From the NCBI RefSeq assembly GCF_014284175.1, contig NZ_JACOGA010000006.1, forward strand, positions 1-64,000: 64,000 nt of DNA, read 5' to 3'. Within the stretch, counting starts at the first letter, position 1, and each line of letters opens with the position of its first letter. Both the position numbers and the translations under genes were made by a program. Below the pieces are notes generated by a model. It had not been told where the DNA came from and did not search any database. It worked only from the letters and a program-made list of their open reading frames with translations. Shown one piece after another: positions 55,609 through 63,571 of this stretch. Source of the DNA: Affinundibacterium flavidum (GTDB taxonomy: Bacteria > Pseudomonadota > Gammaproteobacteria > Burkholderiales > Burkholderiaceae_D).

Positions 55609-56907
55609 TTGAAACATGCGCAGGAAATTCTGAAACTGAGTGCCATTGCAATTGGTATGGCGATCACCATTAGTTGCAACACGATTTTGGTTTCTCTATT
55701 CTCGTTTGCGACAGGATCGCAATTACTACTAGCGATTGCAATTGCGGGTGGTTGCATGGCAATTATCGCTCTATGTTTTGCCGAACTTTCATCGAAGTTT
55801 CCCGGTGCGATAGGAATACGTGCTTTTACTAAAGTCGCGTTTGGTAATCAATTTTCACTCGCAGTTAGCTTGTTTTATGTCCTGATGGTGGTCTTAATCG
55901 GTGGACTAGAAGTGTATCTGTGTCATCTGCTACTGCAACAATTGCTGCCCCCTGTACTGGCCTTGGGACTATTGCTAGCTTTGGTATTGGCGGTCTTGTA
56001 TATCAATTTACGTGGTTATGAATTGTCTTTGCGTTTACAGATTTTTATGACTCTCAGCGTCGCTAGCATGATGCTCTTATTGTCAGGTATGGCGATGCAA
56101 AGCTCAAAACTGCTTGATCATCAACTCGTCGCGAATGTCGTTGAATCACACGATTTACTAAACGCAATTCCACGCGCTTTGTTTCTATTTATAGGCATAG
56201 AGTGGGCGATTATGCATGTCACCAAACATCAGAGTTTCAAACGCATCGTGCCAGCCGCATTGTTGTTTGCAGTCTTAATCATCGCCATCTTATACACGAA
56301 TTTTGCAATGGCTCTGGCGCATAGATTTGAAGTACAGAGCTTGCAAGGTGACTTGTTGCCGCACCTTTCATTGGCACGCGTGATGCAATCAGAATCCGCC
56401 AAATTATTGGTGATTGTAATTAGCTTGCTAGCCGTTCTCAGTTCATTCAATGTCGGGCTCTCAGGCGCTGCGCGAATTGTCTATAGTTTAGCCAGAGAGC
56501 GTGAACTGCCTAGCTGGTTTGCGCAACTCCATGGCGACAAATTTATACCTCGCAATGCGATGCTGGTGATCGCTCTAGCGGTGCTGTTCATAGCGCCCTT
56601 GATGCAAATCCAGGCATTGAACAATTGCCTGAGTCAATTGTTGAGTTTTCATTTAGCACTGGTATATGCCTGTGTTTTGTTCGCTTGGTTACAAATGCGC
56701 CGTCGTAAAGATCAGCGTGGTGTCAAGCAATTGGTACATCCTTTGTTGGTGTTGCCATGTGCTGTATTTTTGGTCGTGATCAGTATCGGGGTTTTACTGG
56801 ATCCAGCCAATCAGGTCATGCGTTGGATAGTGTTTAGCGAATTGGCTGCATTGACCGGTGTATGCCTCTATTTGTTCCGTTTACATTTCAGAAAAGTCGA
56901 AGGATAA
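55609..56907 (+). CDS. APC-family amino acid permease
   Basis: About 432 residues from a TTG at 55609, two bases after the SCP2-like stop, with GGGG upstream; the longer frame to 55546 would overlap the previous gene and has no matching sequence. It has about 12 membrane helices, with SAIAIGMAITISCNTILVSLFSFATGSQ at the N-terminus, NVGLSGAARIVYSLARERELPSWFAQLHG and AMLVIALAVLF later. APC transporters move amino acids or amines. In this operon it may import a precursor amine donor or move the amine product. Confidence 0.8.
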   Translation: MKHAQEILKLSAIAIGMAITISCNTILVSLFSFATGSQLLLAIAIAGGCMAIIALCFAELSSKFPGAIGIRAFTKVAFGNQFSLAVSLFYVLMVVLIGGLEVYLCHLLLQQLLPPVLALGLLLALVLAVLYINLRGYELSLRLQIFMTLSVASMMLLLSGMAMQSSKLLDHQLVANVVESHDLLNAIPRALFLFIGIEWAIMHVTKHQSFKRIVPAALLFAVLIIAILYTNFAMALAHRFEVQSLQGDLLPHLSLARVMQSESAKLLVIVISLLAVLSSFNVGLSGAARIVYSLARERELPSWFAQLHGDKFIPRNAMLVIALAVLFIAPLMQIQALNNCLSQLLSFHLALVYACVLFAWLQMRRRKDQRGVKQLVHPLLVLPCAVFLVVISIGVLLDPANQVMRWIVFSELAALTGVCLYLFRLHFRKVEG

Positions 56908-56910
56908 GTC

Positions 56911-57852
56911 ATGAATGATGCAGTTACAGTAGCAGCGCCTTTAGAGCAGCTTATTGATCAGGTTCCGCAAGCGCAAAACAAATTTGTCGCTGAAGATTGG
57001 GATCCTTCACGTTTCGATATTCAACACTGGTTAGGACGTGCACCATGGCGCACGCTCAAAGACACCGAATACGGCATAGGCAAAGATCCGGCACCAACAC
57101 ATTTCGCAGTGATTGACGACAAATTGGTGAATCAGATTTATAAGCTCGATATCGCCACCTTCTTAACGGCGGAACGGGTTTCTTATACTGGCATTGCTAA
57201 ACTGATGCAACATGCACCGGATGAAGCTTCGCAAATTTTCCTGGCGACGCAGGCCGTCGATGAGGCTCGTCATTACGAAGTGTTTTGCCAGCGTTTAGCG
57301 CAGTTTGGTGTTTCACCGGAAGATCGCGACCAAATGATGGAAGACATGACGACCAAAGAGTTGCGTGCCTTCTATGATTTGATCAAGGAGCAGGTGGATC
57401 GTGGCGATTTTGCCGCTGCAATGATGGCGCATAATATTATTTTGGAAGGCATGGCCTACCCTATCTATCGCTATGAATCAGCATATTGGTCGGTATTTGA
57501 CCCTAGCTTAACGCAATTGATACGCGGCGCTTTCGCCGATGAAGTGCATCACGTACGCTATGGCGAAGCCATCATACAACGCTATAGCAAACTCGGGGAT
57601 GACTCACGCAATACGATGCAACGTCTGGCACGCGAGTTTCATTCTTTGATGACGTCGGTGTTTGAGTCATCCATCCGTCATTACATCCACTTGTATCAAT
57701 TGGTCGCGGACCAGTATATGGATGTTATCGGTGATATTGATATTTTTCCGGGCAAAAAAATGCGCGATGTATCAGAAACAGATCAGGTGCATATTTTGTT
57801 GGGTCAAATTCAAGACGAACATGCACAACGTATGCAGCGCATAGGTTTGTAA
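56911..57852 (+). CDS. Ferritin-like diiron oxygenase
   Basis: 313 residues, soluble, helical. The six ligands of a ferritin-like diiron site are visible: E88 (TAERV), E118-x-x-H121 (DEARHYEVF), E179 (LEGMAY) and E211-x-x-H214 (ADEVHHVRYGE). This pattern occurs in R2-type oxidases, AurF-like N-oxygenases and related oxygenases. It starts three bases after the permease stop. In a pathway that seems to make an alkylamine, N-oxygenation or desaturation of the amine is a reasonable guess, but which reaction is unproven. Confidence 0.82.
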   Translation: MNDAVTVAAPLEQLIDQVPQAQNKFVAEDWDPSRFDIQHWLGRAPWRTLKDTEYGIGKDPAPTHFAVIDDKLVNQIYKLDIATFLTAERVSYTGIAKLMQHAPDEASQIFLATQAVDEARHYEVFCQRLAQFGVSPEDRDQMMEDMTTKELRAFYDLIKEQVDRGDFAAAMMAHNIILEGMAYPIYRYESAYWSVFDPSLTQLIRGAFADEVHHVRYGEAIIQRYSKLGDDSRNTMQRLAREFHSLMTSVFESSIRHYIHLYQLVADQYMDVIGDIDIFPGKKMRDVSETDQVHILLGQIQDEHAQRMQRIGL

Positions 57853-57923
57853 GCAAAACGGATGCAAGATTGATTCGTTCTGCGCTCTAAATCAGATTTT
57901 TCCGTTCTCACTTTTCAGGATTT

Positions 57924-58994
57924 ATGATGTCACGGTACTTCGCTTTTTTTCTACCTGCAATCGTGCTTTATACGACGTTTCTGTTCTGGTCTAAGAATGC
58001 CGGTGATCTGATTTTTGTTTATGCGACGCTGGGATTTATTTTTGTGGTCATTCCCCTGCTCGATCTGTTCGCCGTGCGCACGCGACTATTTACATCCGCG
58101 AAAAATTCAGCTCCCTTAAGTGAGCTAGTAATAGTCCTGTTGAGCTTACCGTTACAATTGCTCAACATCTTTTTCTTTGCATGGTATTTGACCAATCACG
58201 ATCTCCTAGCCTATCAAGTAGTTTTATTGGTATTAACGGCCGGTATATTTTCAGCCTTGTACGCGCAAAATCCTGCGCATGAGTTGATTCACCACGGCAG
58301 TCGCTTTGAACGCGTCATTGGTTTGAGTCTATTTTCCACTAGTTGCTATACCGGTGCGAAATTGGCGCACGTACATAGCCATCATTTATTGGTAGCGACC
58401 GACCAGGATCCGACCTCGGCACGCTTTAATCAATCACTGTATGAGTATCTGCCAGGTGCGATTGCGGTGAATTTGTTTGGCTGGTGGGGACCAAAACACA
58501 AGACGGGAACTTTCAGCCTCTTACGCCGAAAGATACTGTTAGAGAATTTGCTTGGTTACGGACTCAGCGCAGTCTGGATGCTGGCTATTTTTATGCAGTT
58601 CGGCGTTTTTGCTTGGTGCGTATTCTTAATTCAATCTTTCATCGGTATCTTGGTGTTAGAAATGATGAATTACATTGGACACTATGGTTTGGAACGTCTT
58701 ACTGACAGTAATGGTCGACTGGAAAATGTATCTGAACGTCATGCTTGGGACTGTGATCTTCCTTTTAGTAATCTGGTATTAATCAGCGTTCAGAAGCATG
58801 CCGATCACCACATCAATCCGAATAAGGCCTATGGTGAACTGCGTTGTGTCGAGAACAGTCCACGCTTACCTATTAGCTACCCACTCTTATTTTTATTGAG
58901 CTTGGTACCGCCATGGTGGCGCGCCGTCATTCATCCGTGTTTGCAGCGTTTCCGTTCTGGCACGGACGCCGGTTATCGTTCAAATGCACTTTAA
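57924..58994 (+). CDS. Second AlkB-type membrane diiron hydroxylase
   Basis: 356 residues with several membrane helices and AlkB histidine clusters: HELIHHG, HVHSHHLL, MMNYIGHYGLER and QKHADHHINP. It is a paralogue of the enzyme at 47077-48270, but with quite different sequence, so the two probably act at different positions or on different substrates. An AGGA lies just before the paired start codons MMSRYF. It is in the middle of the rightward operon, 71 bases after the diiron oxygenase. Confidence 0.89.
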   Translation: MMSRYFAFFLPAIVLYTTFLFWSKNAGDLIFVYATLGFIFVVIPLLDLFAVRTRLFTSAKNSAPLSELVIVLLSLPLQLLNIFFFAWYLTNHDLLAYQVVLLVLTAGIFSALYAQNPAHELIHHGSRFERVIGLSLFSTSCYTGAKLAHVHSHHLLVATDQDPTSARFNQSLYEYLPGAIAVNLFGWWGPKHKTGTFSLLRRKILLENLLGYGLSAVWMLAIFMQFGVFAWCVFLIQSFIGILVLEMMNYIGHYGLERLTDSNGRLENVSERHAWDCDLPFSNLVLISVQKHADHHINPNKAYGELRCVENSPRLPISYPLLFLLSLVPPWWRAVIHPCLQRFRSGTDAGYRSNAL

Positions 58995-59009
58995 GCCTAG
59001 AGTTATTCC

Positions 59010-59843
59010 ATGACTTCAACTTTTAGCACCTCGCCAGTGGCAATGAGTTTTCCCATTCCCAATTTGGTATTCGATGACTGCAATCCACAACGTTGGAACG
59101 GTGGATCTGTTGTGAAGAGTCAGTTTTGGAACAGTATGTCTAGCTTATTACCGAATATTGAATTTTGCGCGATTCGTAGCTTAATGCCGTTGATGCCGCA
59201 AATTGATGATGTGAAACTGCATGAGGAAGTGCTGCTATTTTGCGATCAGGAAAATGCTCATGGTACCTTGCATAGTCGCTACAACCGCGAACACTTGCAC
59301 ACCAATTATCCCTACTTGAAAAACATAGAATCATGGGAACGTCACTGTTTTTCCTGGATGTCAAAATTTCTTCCGCGACGGCTGTTCTTGAGCCTGTTCG
59401 TGGCAGTTGAACATTGGACCGCTGCATTTTCTCAACATGGATTGAGCAAGCCTGAGGCATGGTTTGCTGAGAGCGACGAGACGATGTTTCAACTTTGGGA
59501 GTGGCATGCGGTGGAAGAATTGGCGCACAAGTCCGTGTGCTACGATGTGTTTCGGTACTTCAAGGGGGGCTATTTGACGCAGGTGGCGGGGATGCTATTG
59601 CTACTGCTATTCATCATGCTACCGGGAATCTGCCTGCGACTGGGGTACCTCTTTGCGAAAGACAAGGTGTGGTGGCACTTACGTACCTACCGCGAACTCG
59701 CTATCTACTTGCTGGGAAGGGACGGTGTGCTACGTTGTACGTTCAAAGATTTTCTTAGCTTCTTTAATCCACGATTTCGACCGTGGGATATTGATAGTCT
59801 GCCTTTGATTAAAGCGTATCTGACACAAATCAGTGCTGTGTAA
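59010..59843 (+). CDS. PF10118-family predicted metal-dependent protein
   Basis: 277 residues. It contains EEVLLFCDQENAHGTLHSRYNREH, SLFVAVEHWTAAF and LWEWHAVEELAHKSVCYDVFRY, then two to three hydrophobic segments near the C-terminus (AGMLLLLLFIMLPGICLRLGYLF). The repeated E...H and ExxH patterns are those of the family once called metal-dependent hydrolases, which resemble membrane-associated diiron proteins. It is the last gene of the rightward operon, 15 bases after the second AlkB. Confidence 0.82.
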   Translation: MTSTFSTSPVAMSFPIPNLVFDDCNPQRWNGGSVVKSQFWNSMSSLLPNIEFCAIRSLMPLMPQIDDVKLHEEVLLFCDQENAHGTLHSRYNREHLHTNYPYLKNIESWERHCFSWMSKFLPRRLFLSLFVAVEHWTAAFSQHGLSKPEAWFAESDETMFQLWEWHAVEELAHKSVCYDVFRYFKGGYLTQVAGMLLLLLFIMLPGICLRLGYLFAKDKVWWHLRTYRELAIYLLGRDGVLRCTFKDFLSFFNPRFRPWDIDSLPLIKAYLTQISAV

Positions 59844-59874
59844 GATACGCCATTAGCTCTGCGGAATTCCCTGC

Positions 59875-60594
59875 CTAACTATATTTAGAAATTGCCTGCG
59901 TACGATTATTCACTTGTAACTTAATGAGTATTTTTTGCACGTGATTTTTGATCGTTGAAAAGGAAATCCCCAAGATGCAGGAAATTTCAAAATTAGTTTT
60001 CCCTTCCTTGATCCATTGCAAAATCTCGTTTTCACGCGGGGTGAGCTTGCTGATTTTATCGTCTTTTTTCGCTAGTGCTTGTTGATACTCTAGCTGGGAA
60101 AGGACGTTATGCAGAATCGGCGCGATGATGGCGAAATGTTTCTGGAATTGCGCTGTGTCTAGTGCAACGCCTCTTACCGTAGGATCTGTCATACACAAAT
60201 AGGTGGTGTACCCATTGCGTCTATCCATGTTGACGGCGACCGCGACTTTTTGAAAGCCTTTTTGCCTGAACATCGTTTGCCAGAGCAAATCATGCAGACG
60301 ATCACCGCTTAGGTCACCGATCACTGGTGTTCCGGTATGACGCCACTCGTCCAACATAGGAACAGCCAAATGAGGGTCATTAATATCAAAGGTTTTAATT
60401 AGAGACTTGGGAAAATTGCTTGAGACAAAATACGGGACCATAGCGAATTCCGATTGCATTTTGCCATACCCGATCAATATGCTACTCGCGGAACAATGTG
60501 TCATTAAGCATTGATCTACCCAGGTTTCCAATTGCGCTTTACTGCTAACTTGCGTTAGCTGCTCTATCATATTCAATACCATTAAGTCGTTCAT
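59875..60594 (-). CDS. LuxR-type transcriptional regulator (EpsA-like)
   Basis: 239 residues. The N-terminal 165 residues form an alpha/beta sensing domain (LMTHCSASSILIGYGKMQSEFAMVPYF...), which may be an autoinducer-binding-like or other ligand domain. The C-terminal LuxR helix-turn-helix is LTPRENEILQWIKEGKTNFEISCILGISFSTIKNHVQKILIKLQVNNRTQAIS, close to the regulator EpsA of exopolysaccharide loci. It is convergent with the rightward operon. It is a good candidate regulator of the whole locus. No luxI-type synthase was seen here. Confidence 0.87.
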   Translation of the reverse strand: MNDLMVLNMIEQLTQVSSKAQLETWVDQCLMTHCSASSILIGYGKMQSEFAMVPYFVSSNFPKSLIKTFDINDPHLAVPMLDEWRHTGTPVIGDLSGDRLHDLLWQTMFRQKGFQKVAVAVNMDRRNGYTTYLCMTDPTVRGVALDTAQFQKHFAIIAPILHNVLSQLEYQQALAKKDDKISKLTPRENEILQWIKEGKTNFEISCILGISFSTIKNHVQKILIKLQVNNRTQAISKYS

Positions 60595-60993
60595 TTCCCA
60601 TTACCTAAATGTTAGTTTCCCCCTGACGAGGTGAATGTTTTATTGGTTTGGTGTGAATTTACAGATCTCAGAAGAGTAGTCCGGCCAAACACTTCGTCTA
60701 AGTCATTGAATTGGCACTTCCTTTGAATAACCATTACACCAAAGTCGCAAACCCTTGGGCACTGGCAGTGAGAAGAGAATCATTGGACCCGGAAGTTCGC
60801 AATTTCACTTTAAAATTTCTCATGTCTTGCTTTACCTAAATTATCAGTTCCGAACTAAAGCAAAAATGATATTTTTCTCTTCTCGTTTTCATAATATCCC
60901 CTAATTGGGGCGAGCACCTATTCTTTTGTGTGTCTTTGAAACAACACAGCGTTGTCGTCACGACGCTGGTTTTGCCTACTTAGCAAAATCAAT
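60595..60993. other. Intergenic region upstream of the LuxR gene
   Basis: 399 bases containing the LuxR promoter region. A short symmetric CCCCTAATTGGGG lies at about 60899-60911. No other hairpin or coding region was recognised. Confidence 0.4.
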
Positions 60994-61284
60994 TTAGGGT
61001 TTTGGCGCGGTCGGATTCTTTGTATCCGCAATGAGTTCTCTAGAACTTGGCAAGAGCACTTCTGTTTGCGCTTGATTCGATTTTGCGAGTTCTTTCTTCG
61101 GCAACTGGTATTGCGCAACTAACTCATAGAAGTCGGCTAAGGGGCCATGCTTCACGTCTTGCAGATCCAAACGTGGTGCGGAACTGGTTTTAGTTGACTC
61201 GGGTAATGCCTGATTAGATTGGGCAAATCCATGGGAGGATAAAGTTAATGCTGCGATATAAAAAGGTAAATATTTGATCTTCAT
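60994..61284 (-). CDS. Small exported hypothetical protein
   Basis: 96 residues. Signal peptide MKIKYLPFYIAALTLSSHGFAQ, then a mostly polar tail (SNQALPESTKTSSAPRLDLQDVKHGPLADFYELVAQYQLPKKELAKS). CAGGAG precedes the ATG at good spacing. No cysteines or family match. Probably a small periplasmic protein. It lies next to the lipid locus but on its far side from the operons. Confidence 0.6.
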   Translation of the reverse strand: MKIKYLPFYIAALTLSSHGFAQSNQALPESTKTSSAPRLDLQDVKHGPLADFYELVAQYQLPKKELAKSNQAQTEVLLPSSRELIADTKNPTAPKP

Positions 61285-61488
61285 TTTTATGCTCCTGATC
61301 GACGATTAGCTAGTGATAGTCCAGCGCAAATTGAATGAAACGGTTTCTGATATCGCGCTGCTGTTTAAGTAACTTGCAAAAAACAAGTCACAACAAATAG
61401 TACTTCATAGACTTTCATTTTGCAAGCATGTAAAATGAAATTGTTTTCAGCCGGAGCAAATGATCTGCTCAATTACAGGAAAAAAATA

Positions 61489-61956
61489 ATGCCAAATACC
61501 TCCCTCAAGGCTTGTCCAATTGCAAGGGCTGCTCAATTAATAGGCGACGAATGGATATTATTAATCTTGCGCGAACTGTTTAAGCGCTCGCATAAATTCG
61601 ACGAGCTGCAAAGAGCCACGATGGCAGCCACCAATATTTTGACGAATCGTTTGAAGCGCATGATAGAGGCTGGCGTGGTCATCAAACTGCCGTATCAAGA
61701 ACGGCCAGTACGCTACAAATACCGCTTAACTGAAGCTGGCTTGGCACTCTTGCCTATGGCTTTAGAAATGATGCGCTATGGAGAAAATTGGTTGCCATGC
61801 TCCCTGCCATCACCACTGCTATTACGCCATTTAAGCTGTGGTCAAATCACCAGACCAGGCCAGATTTGCTCTGTCTGCGGCGAACCATTAACGGTCAAAA
61901 CTTTGCGCATGGAAGACAATCCTGAAACGCTTCCGCAGCCACAAGTAGCGGCTTAA
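61489..61956 (+). CDS. HxlR-family transcriptional regulator with cysteine-rich tail
   Basis: About 155 residues from ATG 61489 (AGGA upstream), where MPNTSLKACPIARAAQLIGDEWILLILRELF is the standard HxlR start with the conserved cysteine. The recognition helix is ATNILTNRLKRMIEAGVVIKL and the wing YQERPVRYKYRLTEAG. A C-terminal extension of about 50 residues has CGQITRPGQICSVCGEPL, whose cysteines could bind zinc or sense redox state. No obvious target beside it. Confidence 0.88.
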   Translation: MPNTSLKACPIARAAQLIGDEWILLILRELFKRSHKFDELQRATMAATNILTNRLKRMIEAGVVIKLPYQERPVRYKYRLTEAGLALLPMALEMMRYGENWLPCSLPSPLLLRHLSCGQITRPGQICSVCGEPLTVKTLRMEDNPETLPQPQVAA

Positions 61957-61981
61957 TGCGAGATTATCCAACTCAGATGAA

Positions 61982-62659
61982 TTAAAGATTTTTTTGCGCT
62001 TCACGCACTGTCAATGCTGACAGTTTCTCTGCGTTTGTCGCGACAAAACTGCGTACAAGTTCGGGATTCCATTTGGCGAAATCGCGTAATGCCCAGCCTA
62101 TCGCTTTGCGGATAAAGAATTCGTCTTCGCCAGCCAATTGTTCTGCGTAGAAAAACAAACGCTGCGTATCAGTCTGCAAACGCCAGCCTAGTTGATGAAT
62201 CATAGCTATCCGTCTGATCCACATCGAAGAGTCTTGCAAGGCGTGATCCATGCATACTTGTGCATTGGAATTGTTACTGTGCGCAGCGAAAATAACATCG
62301 CCAATCACCGATGCTAAGCCATCGACACTATCCCACCATGCTTGCTGTTGCGCCAAAGCCAATAGCTCCGGAATATGCTCAAGAGTGAGGATTTTTCGAT
62401 GCTGCGCGAGGACGTCAATCGCGACATATTGAAATTCACGCTGTGGTAATTGCCATAGCGCTTGCGCCAACTGAAGTAGTTCGGTGGCGCTGGCGGATAT
62501 TTTCCCAACGTCTTTCAATAATTGTCGACGCAGCGGTGTTTTGATTCCTAAGAAATCAAAATGCGAACGCATATAGGCACGCATGGGTAAGGCGTTTTCT
62601 GAATTGGCGTGAGCCAATAAGACTATTTGTATTTGCTGAAAAAAATCGCTGACGTGCAT
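61982..62659 (-). CDS. DNA alkylation repair protein (AlkD-like HEAT-repeat glycosylase)
   Basis: About 225 residues from ATG 62659 (MHVSDFFQQIQIVLLAHAN); the frame extends upstream only through hydrophobic sequence unlike the family. MRAYMRSHFDFLGIKTPLRRQLLKD is the AlkC/AlkD start motif, followed by HEAT-like helices, WWDSVDGLASVIGDV and WIRRIAMIHQLG...FFIRKAIGWALRDFAKWNPELVRSF. The family removes alkylated bases such as 3-methyladenine or 7-methylguanine. It begins shortly after the Ser/Cys-tailed gene on the same strand. Confidence 0.9.
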   Translation of the reverse strand: MHVSDFFQQIQIVLLAHANSENALPMRAYMRSHFDFLGIKTPLRRQLLKDVGKISASATELLQLAQALWQLPQREFQYVAIDVLAQHRKILTLEHIPELLALAQQQAWWDSVDGLASVIGDVIFAAHSNNSNAQVCMDHALQDSSMWIRRIAMIHQLGWRLQTDTQRLFFYAEQLAGEDEFFIRKAIGWALRDFAKWNPELVRSFVATNAEKLSALTVREAQKNL

Positions 62660-62676
62660 AAGAACCACCGACAATA

Positions 62677-63552
62677 TTAAGATGAACTGCAACTACTTCC
62701 ACAACTTGACCCACAGCTAGAGCCGCTATCACCACTGCTGCTATCACTGCAACTACTATCACTGCTACTGCTACCAGCACTATCACAGCTGGCACTATTC
62801 GCAAACAAATCGCTACTACTTACTGAGCTGCAAGAGCTGCCCTGCTGTGCATTGGCATATTGTGCGCGCCGTTCTTGGCTTGCGTGAAATTGCGCCAAGG
62901 TGCTGGCATTAATGAGTCCGAAGGCTAACAATTGATCAGGCAAGAAATAATCAGGATAAACCATTGCACCACTACCCAGACCAAGCAAACTCATGTGCTG
63001 AAAACCAAGGCGCTGCCCATCTGAACGATAGCTATAGCCGCGTGGCATTTTTAGGCGCCGATCAAGTGTAAATAGGGCAGGGACATAGTCACTGAGCGGA
63101 TCTTCCTTCGCCATGCGCCGTAGCTGCAACAGAGACACCGCGAGAGCACCACTGATACTGTCTTCCATCTGTTCTGCCGCCACATGCGGTATTGCTTTTC
63201 CAAAATATTGACGGCAAAAACTATCCACATCCTGAGCCGTAAAATACTTCTGCGGCAAAGTGAGCCACGCATGCCACACTGAGTCAGCCGCTTTGGATGG
63301 TAATCCGCATGCTCTATCGGCTTGACTTGCGCAATCAAAAAACATCATCAAACCTTCTGCGGCTTGAATAAAGAAAATGATGTCGGTAGGAATTCCAGTA
63401 AATTCTTGCTTAGCGTGAGTTTGCCAATGTTTGCACAATTCAGGTGGCAATTTACTCAAAGTTTGGCGATATGCCGATTGCTGAATAAAGCGCCGATAGC
63501 GCCCTTGTTGCAAACTGTTTTTAATTCGGGAGTGGATTTCACTCAAGTTCAT
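62677..63552 (-). CDS. Hypothetical protein with Ser/Cys-rich C-terminal tail
   Basis: 291 residues. The first 230 or so are a helical domain with ADSVWHAWLTLPQKYFTAQDVDSFCRQYFGKAIPH, reminiscent of the GRDP/glycine-rich-domain-protein core (WHAHxxxPxxY...C...G...H). The last 55 residues are almost only Ser, Cys, Gly and Asp (repeats such as SSCGSSCGSSCSSS). The tail resembles modules that are modified or bind metal. It lies upstream of the alkylation repair gene on the same strand, 20 bases away by position. Function unknown. Confidence 0.65.
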   Translation of the reverse strand: MNLSEIHSRIKNSLQQGRYRRFIQQSAYRQTLSKLPPELCKHWQTHAKQEFTGIPTDIIFFIQAAEGLMMFFDCASQADRACGLPSKAADSVWHAWLTLPQKYFTAQDVDSFCRQYFGKAIPHVAAEQMEDSISGALAVSLLQLRRMAKEDPLSDYVPALFTLDRRLKMPRGYSYRSDGQRLGFQHMSLLGLGSGAMVYPDYFLPDQLLAFGLINASTLAQFHASQERRAQYANAQQGSSCSSVSSSDLFANSASCDSAGSSSSDSSCSDSSSGDSGSSCGSSCGSSCSSS

Positions 63553-63571
63553 CAGAGTCTCCGATATTTTC

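Noticed and set aside
41629..60594. A prodiginine or tambjamine gene cluster
   Set aside because: The fusion enzyme resembles PigE/TamH, but no bipyrrole-forming, condensing or proline-activating genes are in the window.
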